This document shows positions 54,800-63,214 of a stretch of 64,000 nt of DNA, piece after piece (position 1 is the stretch's first letter; every line of letters begins with the position of its first letter). Source of the DNA: Terrimonas ginsenosidimutans (GTDB lineage: Bacteria; Bacteroidota; Bacteroidia; Chitinophagales; Chitinophagaceae); the NCBI RefSeq assembly GCF_022012415.1, contig NZ_JAKLTR010000002.1, forward strand, positions 558,001 to 622,000, read 5' to 3'. Position numbers and translations under genes: made by a program. The notes under the pieces were generated by a model, which was not told where the DNA came from, searched no databases, and worked only from the letters and a program-made list of their open reading frames with translations.

Positions 54800-55828
54800 A
54801 TGAAAAAGCTGCTCCCCTTCCTCTCCTTTTTCTTCGCCGGAACACTCTATGCTCAACCCGACAGACTGGGTATTATTGAAATATATGGCGCGTCAGATAA
54901 AAATATAGCTTCCATAAAAACAGCGATCCGTGTAGTTGAAGGAGATCGTATCGACCGGTCTGTTCTTAATAAAGCGGAGATCGAAAAACGCATAAAAACG
55001 GTGAAGGGGATCAGCCATACAGATGTGACGTTGATCTGCTGTGAAGAAGTACAGGGACGTTCGATCTTATATATTGGTGTGGCTGGTCATAATGCGCAAC
55101 TTATCAAACCCGGTCCTGATCCATCCGGAGCCGCAAAGCTGGATTCTTTTATACTGGGAACATATGACCGCTATAATAATGTTTTAAGAGAAGCCGTACT
55201 GGCAGGACAGGCCACTGAAAATAATGACCAGGGGCATATCTGGCTTGATTATCCACCTGCAAAACCGATCCAGGACAGCCTGATCGCTTATGCATTTGCC
55301 AATCTGCCGTTGTTGAAAACAGTAGTCAGGAGTTCAACATTTACAGATCACCGCCGTGCCGCCAGTTGGATCATTGGCTTTGCAAAGAATAAGAAAGAGA
55401 TCATCGCAGACCTGCTCATTGCCAGTGATGATAAAGATGAAACCGTGCGTAACAACGCCACGCGTGCACTCGGGGTGATTGCCCGGTATGCTGATCAACA
55501 CCCCACTGCGGAGATAAAGATCCCCGCAGAACATTTTATCCGTCATCTGCAGTCCATCGTATGGACAGACCGGAACAAGTCCGCCATGCTCCTCGAGTCG
55601 CTCACGGCGAACAGGGACAAATCCGTACTTAATAAAATCGAAAGAACATCGTTGCCTCAGATCATAGAAATGGCCCGGTGGAAAAACCCGGGCCATGCCA
55701 TGTTCGCATTCATTATTCTGGGACGGATAGCAGGAATATCTGAAGAAAAGATCTTCGCTGCATTCACATCCGGAAAAAGGTTAATGGTAGTGAATGAATG
55801 GACGAATGCGATCCGTAAGAAACAGTAA
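54800..55828 (+). CDS. Exported HEAT-repeat-like protein
   Basis: A 342-residue secreted protein; signal peptide MKKLLPFLSFFFAGTLYAQ. Residues about 22-100 resemble a POTRA-like unit (IEIYGASDKNIASIKTAIRVVEGDRID...), where a beta-alpha-alpha-beta pattern would bind a partner. The rest is helical repeats of HEAT or armadillo type (RRAASWIIGFAKNKKEIIADLLIASDDKDETVRNNATRALGVIARY). No catalytic motif. Such proteins usually act as peptide-binding scaffolds. Genes on each side are unrelated. Confidence 0.68.
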   Translation: MKKLLPFLSFFFAGTLYAQPDRLGIIEIYGASDKNIASIKTAIRVVEGDRIDRSVLNKAEIEKRIKTVKGISHTDVTLICCEEVQGRSILYIGVAGHNAQLIKPGPDPSGAAKLDSFILGTYDRYNNVLREAVLAGQATENNDQGHIWLDYPPAKPIQDSLIAYAFANLPLLKTVVRSSTFTDHRRAASWIIGFAKNKKEIIADLLIASDDKDETVRNNATRALGVIARYADQHPTAEIKIPAEHFIRHLQSIVWTDRNKSAMLLESLTANRDKSVLNKIERTSLPQIIEMARWKNPGHAMFAFIILGRIAGISEEKIFAAFTSGKRLMVVNEWTNAIRKKQ

Positions 55829-55842
55829 GGTCTTAGCGTTCT

Positions 55843-56250
55843 TTATTTGCCGCCGTTATCTCTTCTCTTCTTTAATGCTTCCCTGGCGTTCGCTTTCTTT
55901 TCTTTCTGCGCTTCTGTATATTTTTCAAACTGTTCATTATTCAGCACAGCTTTCAGTTCTTCGTTCTTCGAAGCATTACCGGATTTTAAAGCCTTTGCTT
56001 TTTGCATACGTGTGCCTTCTCCACCGGCTGCTTCCTGGTTCTTTTGCGCGTATTTCAGATTGATATCATATACCTGTTTGTATTGATCATCACTGAGTGT
56101 AAGATCGGTTTTCATTTTGTCCGTCATTGCTTTTGCGCGTTTTTCAGGAGAATGTTTGGTAGAATCTGATTGTGCAGATACTGCAAAAGAGATCCCTATC
56201 AGAAATGCTGCGGCGAAAGCTGCTTTACGGATGATGTTTGAAAATTTCAT
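55843..56250 (-). CDS. Periplasmic DUF4890/Spy-like protein
   Basis: A 135-residue exported protein. Signal peptide ends SFAVSAQ; the mature chain is a charged, alanine/lysine-rich helical protein (KRAKAMTDKMKTDLTLSDDQYKQVYDINLKYAQKNQ...EELKAVLNNEQFEKYTEAQKEKKANAREALKKR). The L(S/T)DDQ..QVY pattern is that of DUF4890/CpxP/Spy-type periplasmic proteins, where it forms a cradle-like chaperone or heavy-metal sensor. Divergent from cystathionine beta-synthase. Confidence 0.75.
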   Translation of the reverse strand: MKFSNIIRKAAFAAAFLIGISFAVSAQSDSTKHSPEKRAKAMTDKMKTDLTLSDDQYKQVYDINLKYAQKNQEAAGGEGTRMQKAKALKSGNASKNEELKAVLNNEQFEKYTEAQKEKKANAREALKKRRDNGGK

Positions 56251-56294
56251 TTTTTGTTTTTTTAATAGACTGGAAGTGATCGGAAAGGTTTAAT

Positions 56295-56338
56295 CAGGTC
56301 CGGGCGCGGACACCTGTTCGTCGGCCCCGAGGCGGGGC
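56295..56338. other. Two GC-rich hairpins
   Basis: CAGGTCCG...CGG-ACACCTG (56295-56316) and GCCCCG/CGGGGC (56324-56338) stand back to back beside repeat D1 in a divergent gap. No T run; base content is clearly higher in GC than around. Confidence 0.4.
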
Positions 56339-56343
56339 TGAGT

Positions 56344-56438
56344 GGCGTAGGAGCTACGCAGAGGACGCAGAGATTACGCTAAGAGCGCAAAGAAGAACTT
56401 AGCGGCCTTTGCGGTCCCCTTTGCGATACTCCTATGCC
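56344..56438. repeat. Word-repeat inverted element D1
   Basis: GGCGTAGGAGCTACGCAGAG (from 56344) faces GCGATACTCCTATGCC (to 56438) in inverted order; interior words are CTTAGCGGCCTTTGCGG and GCGCAAAGA. Same ends as D2 and D3. Confidence 0.75.
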
Positions 56439-56500
56439 GCCAAATGAAAATCCTTACGTTAAGACTCTTCAAAAACTAACGACTGTCAGCTTAGAAGCCT

Positions 56501-56508
56501 TACCTTTG
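56501..56508 (+). promoter_or_regulatory. -7 box TACCTTTG for cystathionine beta-synthase
   Basis: Exact TAnnTTTG, 20 bases before the ATG at 56529. Confidence 0.5.
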
Positions 56509-56528
56509 GGCCGCTTAAAAGCCTTACA

Positions 56529-57887
56529 ATGAATATCAAGAACAACATCCTCGAAACGATTGGAAATACGCCGATGATCCGGCTGAATAAAGTTGCCAAA
56601 GACATTCCCGCCACAGTACTGGCGAAAGTTGATTACTTCAATCCCGGCAATTCCATCAAAGACCGCATGGCTTTGAAAATGGTAGAAGTGGCGGAACAGG
56701 AAGGAAAGCTGAAACCCGGCGGTACTATCATCGAAGGAACCAGTGGCAATACCGGGATGGGTCTCGCCCTGGCAGCTGTCGTGAAAGGCTATAAATGTAT
56801 TTTCGTTACTACTGATAAACAATCGAAAGAAAAAGCTGATATACTGAAAGCGGTTGGCGCCGAAGTGATCGTTTGCCCAACGAATGTGATGCCCGAAGAT
56901 CCGCGCAGCTATTACTCCGTCGCAGCAAGACTGGCGAAAGAAGTTCCGAATTCTTATCACATGAACCAGTATGATAATCTCGCGAATCGCCTGGCCCATT
57001 ATGAAACGACGGGCCCGGAGATCTGGGAACAAACAGGTGGAAAGATCACACACCTGATCTGCACTGCGGGAACCGGCGGAACGATCGTAGGTACCGCGCA
57101 ATATCTTAAAGAAAAAAATCCTGATGTACAGATCTGGGCGATCGACGTATATGGTTCATTGCTTACAAAATATTTCCGCACAGGCGAGATCGATATGAAT
57201 GAGGTGCATCCCTATATCAGTGAAGGTTTCGGAGAAGATTTTGTCCCGAAGAACTATGATATGAGTGTGATCGATCACTTCGAACAGGTGACTGATAAAG
57301 ACGGGGCCGTAATGGCACGCAAACTTGCCCGTGAAGAAGGGCTCTTCTGCGGCTACAGCGCAGGCAGTTGCTTACAGGGCTTAATGCAGCTGAAAGGCAA
57401 ACTGAAAAAAGACGATGTGGTGGTGTGCATATTTCACGATCATGGCAGCCGCTATGTTGCCAAGATCTATAATGACCAATGGATGATCGAACGCGGTTTC
57501 CTGGACGTTAAGACCTTCAAGGATGTGATCAGCTCAAGGGGAACCAAGAGATTGATCACTATCGAACCACAGCAAACTGTGGCAGAAGCAGTTGAACTCA
57601 TGAAGAAGTATGATATCGAGCAGATCCCGGTGATGAACAACGAAGGGCCGCTCGGTTCCATAAGTGAAAGCGGGCTGTTCCAGAAAGTTTTTAACAACCC
57701 CGAGATCAAAAGCTCTAAAGTGGCGGATGTGCTTGAGCCAACGTTACCCATTGTCACCTTTGATACCCCTGTTGAGAAATTAAGTCCCCTTATCAACAAA
57801 GGAAATGGTGCCATTCTATCTAAAGATGAAGCAGGCAATTATCACATCATTACGAAGTATGACATCCTGCAGGCACTCGGCAAATAG
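56529..57887 (+). CDS. Cystathionine beta-synthase, PLP domain plus two CBS domains
   Basis: A 452-residue enzyme: residues 1-320 are a fold-type II PLP domain with the cofactor lysine K44 in NSIKDRM, the GTSGNTGMG phosphate loop and GTGGTIVGTA; residues about 335-452 are a Bateman pair of CBS domains (TIEPQQTVAEAVELMKKYDIEQIPV, LSPLINKGNGAILSKDEAG) that in homologues bind S-adenosylmethionine or nucleotides and control activity. It condenses serine and homocysteine to cystathionine. The first domain alone cannot be told from cysteine synthase; the CBS pair and length favour this call. Confidence 0.9.
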   Translation: MNIKNNILETIGNTPMIRLNKVAKDIPATVLAKVDYFNPGNSIKDRMALKMVEVAEQEGKLKPGGTIIEGTSGNTGMGLALAAVVKGYKCIFVTTDKQSKEKADILKAVGAEVIVCPTNVMPEDPRSYYSVAARLAKEVPNSYHMNQYDNLANRLAHYETTGPEIWEQTGGKITHLICTAGTGGTIVGTAQYLKEKNPDVQIWAIDVYGSLLTKYFRTGEIDMNEVHPYISEGFGEDFVPKNYDMSVIDHFEQVTDKDGAVMARKLAREEGLFCGYSAGSCLQGLMQLKGKLKKDDVVVCIFHDHGSRYVAKIYNDQWMIERGFLDVKTFKDVISSRGTKRLITIEPQQTVAEAVELMKKYDIEQIPVMNNEGPLGSISESGLFQKVFNNPEIKSSKVADVLEPTLPIVTFDTPVEKLSPLINKGNGAILSKDEAGNYHIITKYDILQALGK

Positions 57888-57911
57888 TAATGGGGATATT
57901 AATACGTAAAT

Positions 57912-57949
57912 AAAAAAGGCTTCCGGGAACGTTTCCGGAAGCCTTTTTT
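57912..57949. terminator. Bidirectional terminator after cystathionine beta-synthase
   Basis: AAAAAAGGCTTCCGG pairs perfectly with CCGGAAGCCTTTTTT across an 8-base loop. Confidence 0.92.
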
Positions 57950-58075
57950 AGTAAAACTACTATTCAGATTAGCGTTGTTACCGCATCCGGGTATTCGATT
58001 GTTTACGATAAATGTGGGAAATACTGTAAGCCCAAAATCGGTCAAAAATGCGCTATCGTATTAAAACTATCATAA

Positions 58076-58400
58076 TTATTTTTGATCCGGAAGTTGATTG
58101 ATAGCAATCACAGAACAAATCCAATACCGAAAAACCAGATCCAATAGCTTAAGAAAAAACCTGATCCAACATCCATTAGAAAAACCAAGAAAAATCCAGT
58201 ATTGATCAACTTCTTCCTTTTTGAAAAACCGAAATCCAGAAAATCCAACCAATCCTAAGAAAAAACCAACGAAGTCCATTAGCCAGAAAAACCAAGAGGT
58301 CCAGATCCAAGAAAAAACCGTCCAAACATCCAATCGTCCAATTGAAAAGACCTCAAGTTCAAGTCACCGTGTCCAAATCCATGAAAAGAAATTAAGTCCG
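58076..58400. repeat. Degenerate tandem word repeat G
   Basis: About seven unequal copies of a 24-36-base unit whose start is GAAAAAACC and whose body carries GATCCAA / ATCCATTAG. Copies begin near 58129, 58153, 58179, 58223, 58259, 58286 and 58311. All face the same way, so it is not a palindrome. Short chance frames over it on both strands are low-complexity and not genes. Also holds a GGAAGTTGAT / ATCAACTTC pair (about 58088 and 58203). Confidence 0.7.
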
Positions 58401-58404
58401 GAAC

Positions 58405-58433
58405 CCTCCTGCTAAATTTTATTTAGCAGGAGG
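58405..58433. other. 13-bp perfect hairpin
   Basis: CCTCCTGCTAAAT, TTT loop, ATTTAGCAGGAGG. Lies right after repeat G and 104 bases before the BtuF-like gene; no T run follows. Confidence 0.6.
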
Positions 58434-58536
58434 CGCGGTGAATTTCTTCTCTGGAGCATTCCTTACAGTTTTCCCTGAACTCACTAAAGCAGTCGAAGCG
58501 CTCTGATAAGAAGGATTACCTTCGACAAAAATATTG

Positions 58537-59310
58537 ATGGCTGCTTTTGTTGATCAAACCGGGAAGACTGTTTTTATTTCTACTCCTCCCCGACGTATCA
58601 TATCACTTGTTCCTTCGCAAACAGAACTGCTGGCAGATCTTGGTCTAGACGAAGCAGTTATCGGCATCACCAAATTTTGCATTCATCCGGAGAAATGGTT
58701 CCGCTCAAAAACACGTGTCGGTGGTACAAAAACCCTGGATACAGCGCGTATCCATCAATTGCAGCCCGACCTCATCATTGCCAATAAAGAAGAAAACGTC
58801 AAAGAGCAGGTAGAAGACCTGGCAAATTCCTTTCCTGTCTGGGTCAGTGACGTGAATGATCTGGAAGATGCGCTGACGATGATCAGGGAAATTGGTCGTA
58901 TCACCTCGACAACCGAAACAGCATCGAAGATCATTGCAGGGATCCGGCAGTCATTTTCAGGTTTGCCGCTATATGCTTCCCTGCGGAAAGCAGCATACCT
59001 GATCTGGAAAGACCCGTATATGACGGTGGGAAACGATACGTTTATTCATTCTATGTTACGGGCCGCCGGGTTTGAAAATGTATTCGGAGATCAGACGCGA
59101 TACCCGGTCGTAGACGTTCCTGGCATACAGCGATCAGGCTGTGAATACCTCTTTCTTTCATCAGAACCATATCCGTTCAAACAAAAGCATATTGATGAAT
59201 TGCAATTGCAGTTGCCGGGCGTAAAGATCATGCTGGTGGATGGCGAGATGTTCAGCTGGTATGGAAGCAGGTTGCTTTACGCGGCTGAGTATTTCCGTCG
59301 TCTGGAGTAA
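58537..59310 (+). CDS. BtuF-like helical-backbone binding protein without signal peptide
   Basis: A 257-residue protein of the periplasmic-binding-protein family with a helical backbone, used for vitamin B12 and metal complexes: RRIISLVPSQTELLADLGLDEAVIGITKFC, RVGGTKTLDTARIHQLQPDLIIANKEEN and WYGSRLLYAAEYFRRLE are typical blocks. There is no signal peptide or lipobox at either possible start (TTG 58534, ATG 58537), and no ABC permease or ATPase adjoining, so a cytoplasmic or indirect role is likely. A TACCTTCG box at 58517-58524 ends 12 bases before the ATG. The stop codon is the first word of repeat D2. Confidence 0.8.
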   Translation: MAAFVDQTGKTVFISTPPRRIISLVPSQTELLADLGLDEAVIGITKFCIHPEKWFRSKTRVGGTKTLDTARIHQLQPDLIIANKEENVKEQVEDLANSFPVWVSDVNDLEDALTMIREIGRITSTTETASKIIAGIRQSFSGLPLYASLRKAAYLIWKDPYMTVGNDTFIHSMLRAAGFENVFGDQTRYPVVDVPGIQRSGCEYLFLSSEPYPFKQKHIDELQLQLPGVKIMLVDGEMFSWYGSRLLYAAEYFRRLE

Positions 59311-59401
59311 GGAGTATCGCAGAGAACGCGAAGGCACGCAGAGTGCACAAAGAGATCTTAGCGACCTTAGCGATCCTCTGCGTTCTCTGCGATACTCCTT
59401 A
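59308..59401. repeat. Word-repeat inverted element D2 (22-bp perfect arms)
   Basis: TAAGGAGTATCGCAGAGAAC continuing to 59329 has a perfect inverted copy at 59380-59401. Interior words are CACGCAGAG, CACAAAGAG and CTTAGCGACCTTAGCG. The BtuF-like stop TAA (59308-59310) is the outer end of the left arm. Confidence 0.88.
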
Positions 59402-59451
59402 CGCCGGACGGCAGAAGTTCTGTTTGTGAAAACTCTGCGTATCTTCCATTT

Positions 59452-60522
59452 ATGAGCAGCAATAAACCTTCCCGCAAGAAGCCCATGTACCCGATCAGCA
59501 AAGGGCTTCGCTCCTATCTCCGCCATCACGGGCGCGAGGTAAAACTGCCCGTCTCTTACCAGGACCTCTTGCATTATACTTTTTCTGTGCCGATCAAAGA
59601 CAAGAACGGTAAGGATACGCTCTGGGAAAAAACCATCTATGACAAGCGCGACTGGGATTTTATCCGTGAAGGCCTTGTCCAGATCTATGCGATCCTCAAA
59701 ACCGAAGGCGATTTCAGCTTTACGAACCATCTTGACGTATCCCGGATCGATTACTGTACGTTTGGAAATTCCCATCCGTTCCGGATCAGGATCGTGAATA
59801 AATTCAACGATAACTATGATCACTATTACATCAAGATCGCCGATGCTTCGCGGGTATATGGCCTGGAGCTCGAACATATCCTTTCTCCCAACAGGATGAC
59901 CTTTTTCACGGACCGGAATACACTGGTGGAAGAACATATCCCCGGCATCCCCGGCGACCTGTTCATCCAGCAAATGTTCTCAGACCCGCACACCAACAAG
60001 ATCAGGCTGGCGAAGGAGTTTGTAAAGTTCAATGAGCGTTGCTTTGTCCGGCTGCTGGGCGATATGCGCAGTTATAATTTCGTGGTAGATGTAACGCCGG
60101 ACATTGAAGACTATCAATACCGTATCCGCGCGATCGATTTTGATCAGCAGAGCTATGAAGGCCGCAAGAATTTCTACCTGCCGCAATTTTTCAAAGAGAA
60201 CAATCCCTATGTTGAGCTCTGTCTCTCCCACCTGAACAAAGAGTCGATCGCCCAGTACCAGGCAGAAGAACGCACCCTGATCACTTTCCGCCTGGCATCC
60301 TCCCGGTACCGGATCAAAGACCTGCTGGACACCATGTCTACAGACGAGATCTCAACTCCCGAAAAGATCCTCTCCCTGAAAAACGAACTCAACTCACACC
60401 TTCATACACAGGCTTTCAATCGTTGCCAGTCCATGGGACAGGTCGTAAAGCGCCATTTGAAGCAGACATTGCAGAAGAACCTGATGCTGGTGCAGCGGAA
60501 TATGGGGAAGAATATTGACTAG
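59452..60522 (+). CDS. Unknown protein with protein-kinase-like fold signature
   Basis: A 356-residue cytosolic protein I cannot name. It carries, in the right order, pieces that resemble protein/aminoglycoside kinases: HYYIKIADASRVYGLELEHI (K128 as beta-3 lysine, E139 or E141 as helix-C glutamate), a hinge-like LVEEHIPGIPGD, a catalytic-loop-like LLGDMRSYN (D204 and N209, five apart as in kinases), and RAIDFDQ (D229) in place of DFG. The histidine of the HGD/HRD loop is absent. The basic N-terminus (KPSRKKPMYP) and C-terminal helices extend the core. Activity is inference from motif spacing only; it could equally be a pseudokinase. Confidence 0.55.
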   Translation: MSSNKPSRKKPMYPISKGLRSYLRHHGREVKLPVSYQDLLHYTFSVPIKDKNGKDTLWEKTIYDKRDWDFIREGLVQIYAILKTEGDFSFTNHLDVSRIDYCTFGNSHPFRIRIVNKFNDNYDHYYIKIADASRVYGLELEHILSPNRMTFFTDRNTLVEEHIPGIPGDLFIQQMFSDPHTNKIRLAKEFVKFNERCFVRLLGDMRSYNFVVDVTPDIEDYQYRIRAIDFDQQSYEGRKNFYLPQFFKENNPYVELCLSHLNKESIAQYQAEERTLITFRLASSRYRIKDLLDTMSTDEISTPEKILSLKNELNSHLHTQAFNRCQSMGQVVKRHLKQTLQKNLMLVQRNMGKNID

Positions 60523-60529
60523 CAGGAAT

Positions 60530-60680
60530 CGTTGTCCGTTGTCCGTTCACCGTTTCCCGGTTGTCCGAAAGAAGTTAGCATATAGAAAAACGGAGATTTA
60601 GTATATTCTTTACGTTGAGAATGTATGAGTTTACGTTCTGTAAACCCCGGTCAACGGGCAACGGAGAACGGGCAACGACC
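60530..60680. repeat. Word-repeat inverted element C2
   Basis: CGTTGTCCGTTGTCCGTTC (from 60530) faces GGTCAACGGGCAACGGAG (60649 on) imperfectly, with about three quarters of positions pairing. Words match C1 at 10493. Confidence 0.65.
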
Positions 60681-60784
60681 AAACGACGGTCAAAAAACCA
60701 GGAAATACCCTATATTAGCGCCTCCTTTCGGGAACGATTGCGCCACTATGATCCATTAATAATCAATTAAAGAAGAATCTAACA

Positions 60785-61855
60785 ATGAGCAAGTACAAAG
60801 CCGGGGTGCTGTTTGGCAAAGAACTGGAAGCACTCTACAATGACGCAAAGGAAAATCAATTTGCTTTGCCTGCAGTAAACACGATCGGCACAAATACCAT
60901 CAATGCCGTACTGGAAACTGCTGCTAAAGTGAATTCTCCAGTGATCATCCAATTCTCCAATGGTGGTGCACAGTTCATTGCCGGTAAAGGAATGCCGAAT
61001 GACAAATTGCAGGCGAACATTTCCGGCGGTATCTCTGGCGCATTGCATATCCACAACGTGGCAAAATACTACGGCGTTCCCGTTGTATTGCATACAGACC
61101 ACGCTGCTAAAAAATGGTTGCCCTGGATCAGTGGCTTACTGGACGCCGGCGAACAATTCTACAAAGAAAAAGGCCAGCCGTTGTTCAGCTCACATATGCT
61201 GGATCTGAGCGAAGAGCCGATCGAAGAAAATATCCATACTTCTGCTGAATACTTCAAACGCCTTGCACCACTCGGTATGAGCATTGAGATCGAACTCGGT
61301 GTAACCGGTGGTGAAGAAGATGGTGTTGACAACAGCGATGTTGAGAACAGCAAACTCTATACACAACCTGAAGATGTTGCTTATGCTTACAGAGAGCTGA
61401 GCAAGATCAGCAATATGTTCACCGTTGCAGCCGCATTCGGTAACGTTCATGGTGTATACAAACCAGGTAATGTTGAACTTCGTCCTGAGATCCTGCATAA
61501 CAGCCAGGAGTATGTAGCTAAAGAATTCAAAACAGCAAACGCCAAGCCGGTGTATTTTGTATTCCATGGCGGCAGCGGTTCTCCTCAGCACCAGATCCGC
61601 GAAGCGATCGGCTATGGCGCTATAAAAATGAATATCGACACAGATATGCAGTGGGCTTTCTGGGAAGGCGTACTGGATAACTACAAAAAATATGAAGGTT
61701 ACCTGCAAGGACAGTTAGGAAACCCTGAAGGTGACGACAAACCAAACAAGAAGCATTACGATCCACGTGTGTGGCTGCGTAAAGGTGAAGAAGCGTTCAT
61801 TAAACGTTTGGAAGTAGCTTTCGAAGATCTGAACTGTATCAACAGGAATGCGTAA
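60785..61855 (+). CDS. fbaA: Class II fructose-bisphosphate aldolase
   Basis: Zinc-dependent aldolase that splits fructose 1,6-bisphosphate in glycolysis and joins the halves in gluconeogenesis. 356 residues, the class IIA length. Zinc and catalytic residues are in VLHTDHAAKKWLPW, with the later IELGVTGGEEDG and VFHGGSGSPQHQIREAI; NIDTDMQWAFWEG closes the phosphate site. A TATATTAG box about 70 bases upstream is the best promoter candidate. Monocistronic between repeats C2 and D3. Confidence 0.95.
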   Translation: MSKYKAGVLFGKELEALYNDAKENQFALPAVNTIGTNTINAVLETAAKVNSPVIIQFSNGGAQFIAGKGMPNDKLQANISGGISGALHIHNVAKYYGVPVVLHTDHAAKKWLPWISGLLDAGEQFYKEKGQPLFSSHMLDLSEEPIEENIHTSAEYFKRLAPLGMSIEIELGVTGGEEDGVDNSDVENSKLYTQPEDVAYAYRELSKISNMFTVAAAFGNVHGVYKPGNVELRPEILHNSQEYVAKEFKTANAKPVYFVFHGGSGSPQHQIREAIGYGAIKMNIDTDMQWAFWEGVLDNYKKYEGYLQGQLGNPEGDDKPNKKHYDPRVWLRKGEEAFIKRLEVAFEDLNCINRNA

Positions 61856-61921
61856 GCGTTTTTGAGATGCTCACCATATTGCGGACAGGTAGATGCAGAT
61901 CGGCCTGTCCGCATTTTTATT

Positions 61922-62005
61922 TGGCGTGAGCGTATCGCAGAGTGCGCAAAGAAATCCTGGCGCCCTTTGCGGTTACTTTGAACCCTTAGCGATACTCTTA
62001 CGCCA
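61922..62005. repeat. Word-repeat inverted element D3
   Basis: TGGCGTGAGCGTATCGCAGAG (in part) faces GCGATACTCTTACGCCA at the right end. It fills the convergent gap between fbaA and the DUF5009 gene. Confidence 0.75.
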
Positions 62006-62014
62006 GTTTAAATC

Positions 62015-63208
62015 CTACAGTTTCAGCTTGACGCCAGCTTTTCCCAACCATCCCGCTATAAGTATCATCAGCATTGAGAACAGGAAGGACTGTAATAATC
62101 CCACACCACCTGTAAGCAAGACCGAAGGCAGATGCCACCCTATCATTCCCATGATCGCGTAAGCAAAATATGGCAGCAGGTAGCAAAGCAATGTATTGGT
62201 GCCTGCCGGTTCGATCAGCCTGAACCAGTATTTCTTATCCCGGATATCTGTCAACCAGTAAAGCGGCACAAAACAGGCGATCGTAATGCCGCTGCAGATC
62301 AACACCCAGGCTGGCGTAGCCCGGATCTTCGATATGCCCCAGTATCCACGCAGGTAAAAGCCGGCTGCGATCAGAACGATCGCAATAACGAAAAATGAAA
62401 CGATCATCCGCTTGTGCTGATATGTATTCCTGAAATGCAGCAGCAGCAAAGTCATCACCACTCCGCCCATCGTAAATGCAGCCATTGCTCCCTCGCCAAT
62501 CGGGGAGATCAGGATCTGCAAGAGCTCACTATCCGGCAAGCTTCCGGCATGACTGGCAATATTAAGTATCACAAAAGCAAGCCAGGCAATGATGCAGATG
62601 ATCAAGTTCCCTCCCGCCAGCAGGAAAACAATCGCACTGGCAAAATAAGCCCACCCGATCAGGCCAAGGATCCCCCACCAGTGCTTTTCGAAGTAATGGA
62701 GATCGCCTTCGGTCCCGCTTCTGTATTTCAAGGCAAGAAAGAGCAGTGTTAGAATAGCTATAGATCTCAACAGGTGAACGACCCACCGGTTGAACGAAGA
62801 CGGCCATCTGTTCCAGAGAAGAATAAAGCAACCGCAGCAGATCATGTTCCAGTAGCCGCGGGAAATACCGGTGGCCGCTTCATTCATGTTCTCTCCATTC
62901 ACCAGGAACAAACCCATTACCAGCAAGGCGACAGAGCGTTCAATGATGTGTAACAAGATCCGGCCATCACCCTCTCCCTTTGCCCGGCGCTGTTTGATTC
63001 CAGGCGGTATGGACATTCCCACCAGAAACAGGAATGCCGGAAAGACCACATCCGCGAGTCCCATTCCATCTTCTTCGGCTGCTGTATGTTCCAGCCACTG
63101 CGGAATATTTGTGAGTGACCAAAGGTCATTCACAAATATCATCAGCAGCATAGTTAGGGCGCGCAATACGTCTATGGCCGCAATACGGAGGTTTGAATTG
63201 GCTTGCAT
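62015..63208 (-). CDS. DUF5009 / heparan N-acetyltransferase-like membrane protein
   Basis: A 397-residue inner-membrane protein with ten or eleven spans. It starts with the family block AAIDVLRALTMLLMIFVNDLW and GMGLADVVFPAFLFLVGMSIPP, whose charged loops recall the heparan-alpha-glucosaminide N-acetyltransferase (HGSNAT, COG4299) fold that moves acetyl groups across the membrane. Bacterial members are proposed to acetylate sugars of wall or exopolysaccharide. ATG 63208 is chosen; the TTG six codons upstream lies in repeat B4. Nothing nearby names the substrate. Confidence 0.85.
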   Translation of the reverse strand: MQANSNLRIAAIDVLRALTMLLMIFVNDLWSLTNIPQWLEHTAAEEDGMGLADVVFPAFLFLVGMSIPPGIKQRRAKGEGDGRILLHIIERSVALLVMGLFLVNGENMNEAATGISRGYWNMICCGCFILLWNRWPSSFNRWVVHLLRSIAILTLLFLALKYRSGTEGDLHYFEKHWWGILGLIGWAYFASAIVFLLAGGNLIICIIAWLAFVILNIASHAGSLPDSELLQILISPIGEGAMAAFTMGGVVMTLLLLHFRNTYQHKRMIVSFFVIAIVLIAAGFYLRGYWGISKIRATPAWVLICSGITIACFVPLYWLTDIRDKKYWFRLIEPAGTNTLLCYLLPYFAYAIMGMIGWHLPSVLLTGGVGLLQSFLFSMLMILIAGWLGKAGVKLKL

Positions 63209-63214
63209 TGTTTG

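Noticed and set aside
56250-56528. SAM or other riboswitch before cystathionine beta-synthase
   Set aside because: The gap is explained by two hairpins, repeat D1 and a promoter box 20 bases before the ATG, leaving no room for a transcribed riboswitch.
58076-58415. Possible CRISPR array or low-complexity protein
   Set aside because: Units are not identical, spacing varies from 24 to 44 bases and no cas gene is near; the frames translate only into low-complexity repeats.
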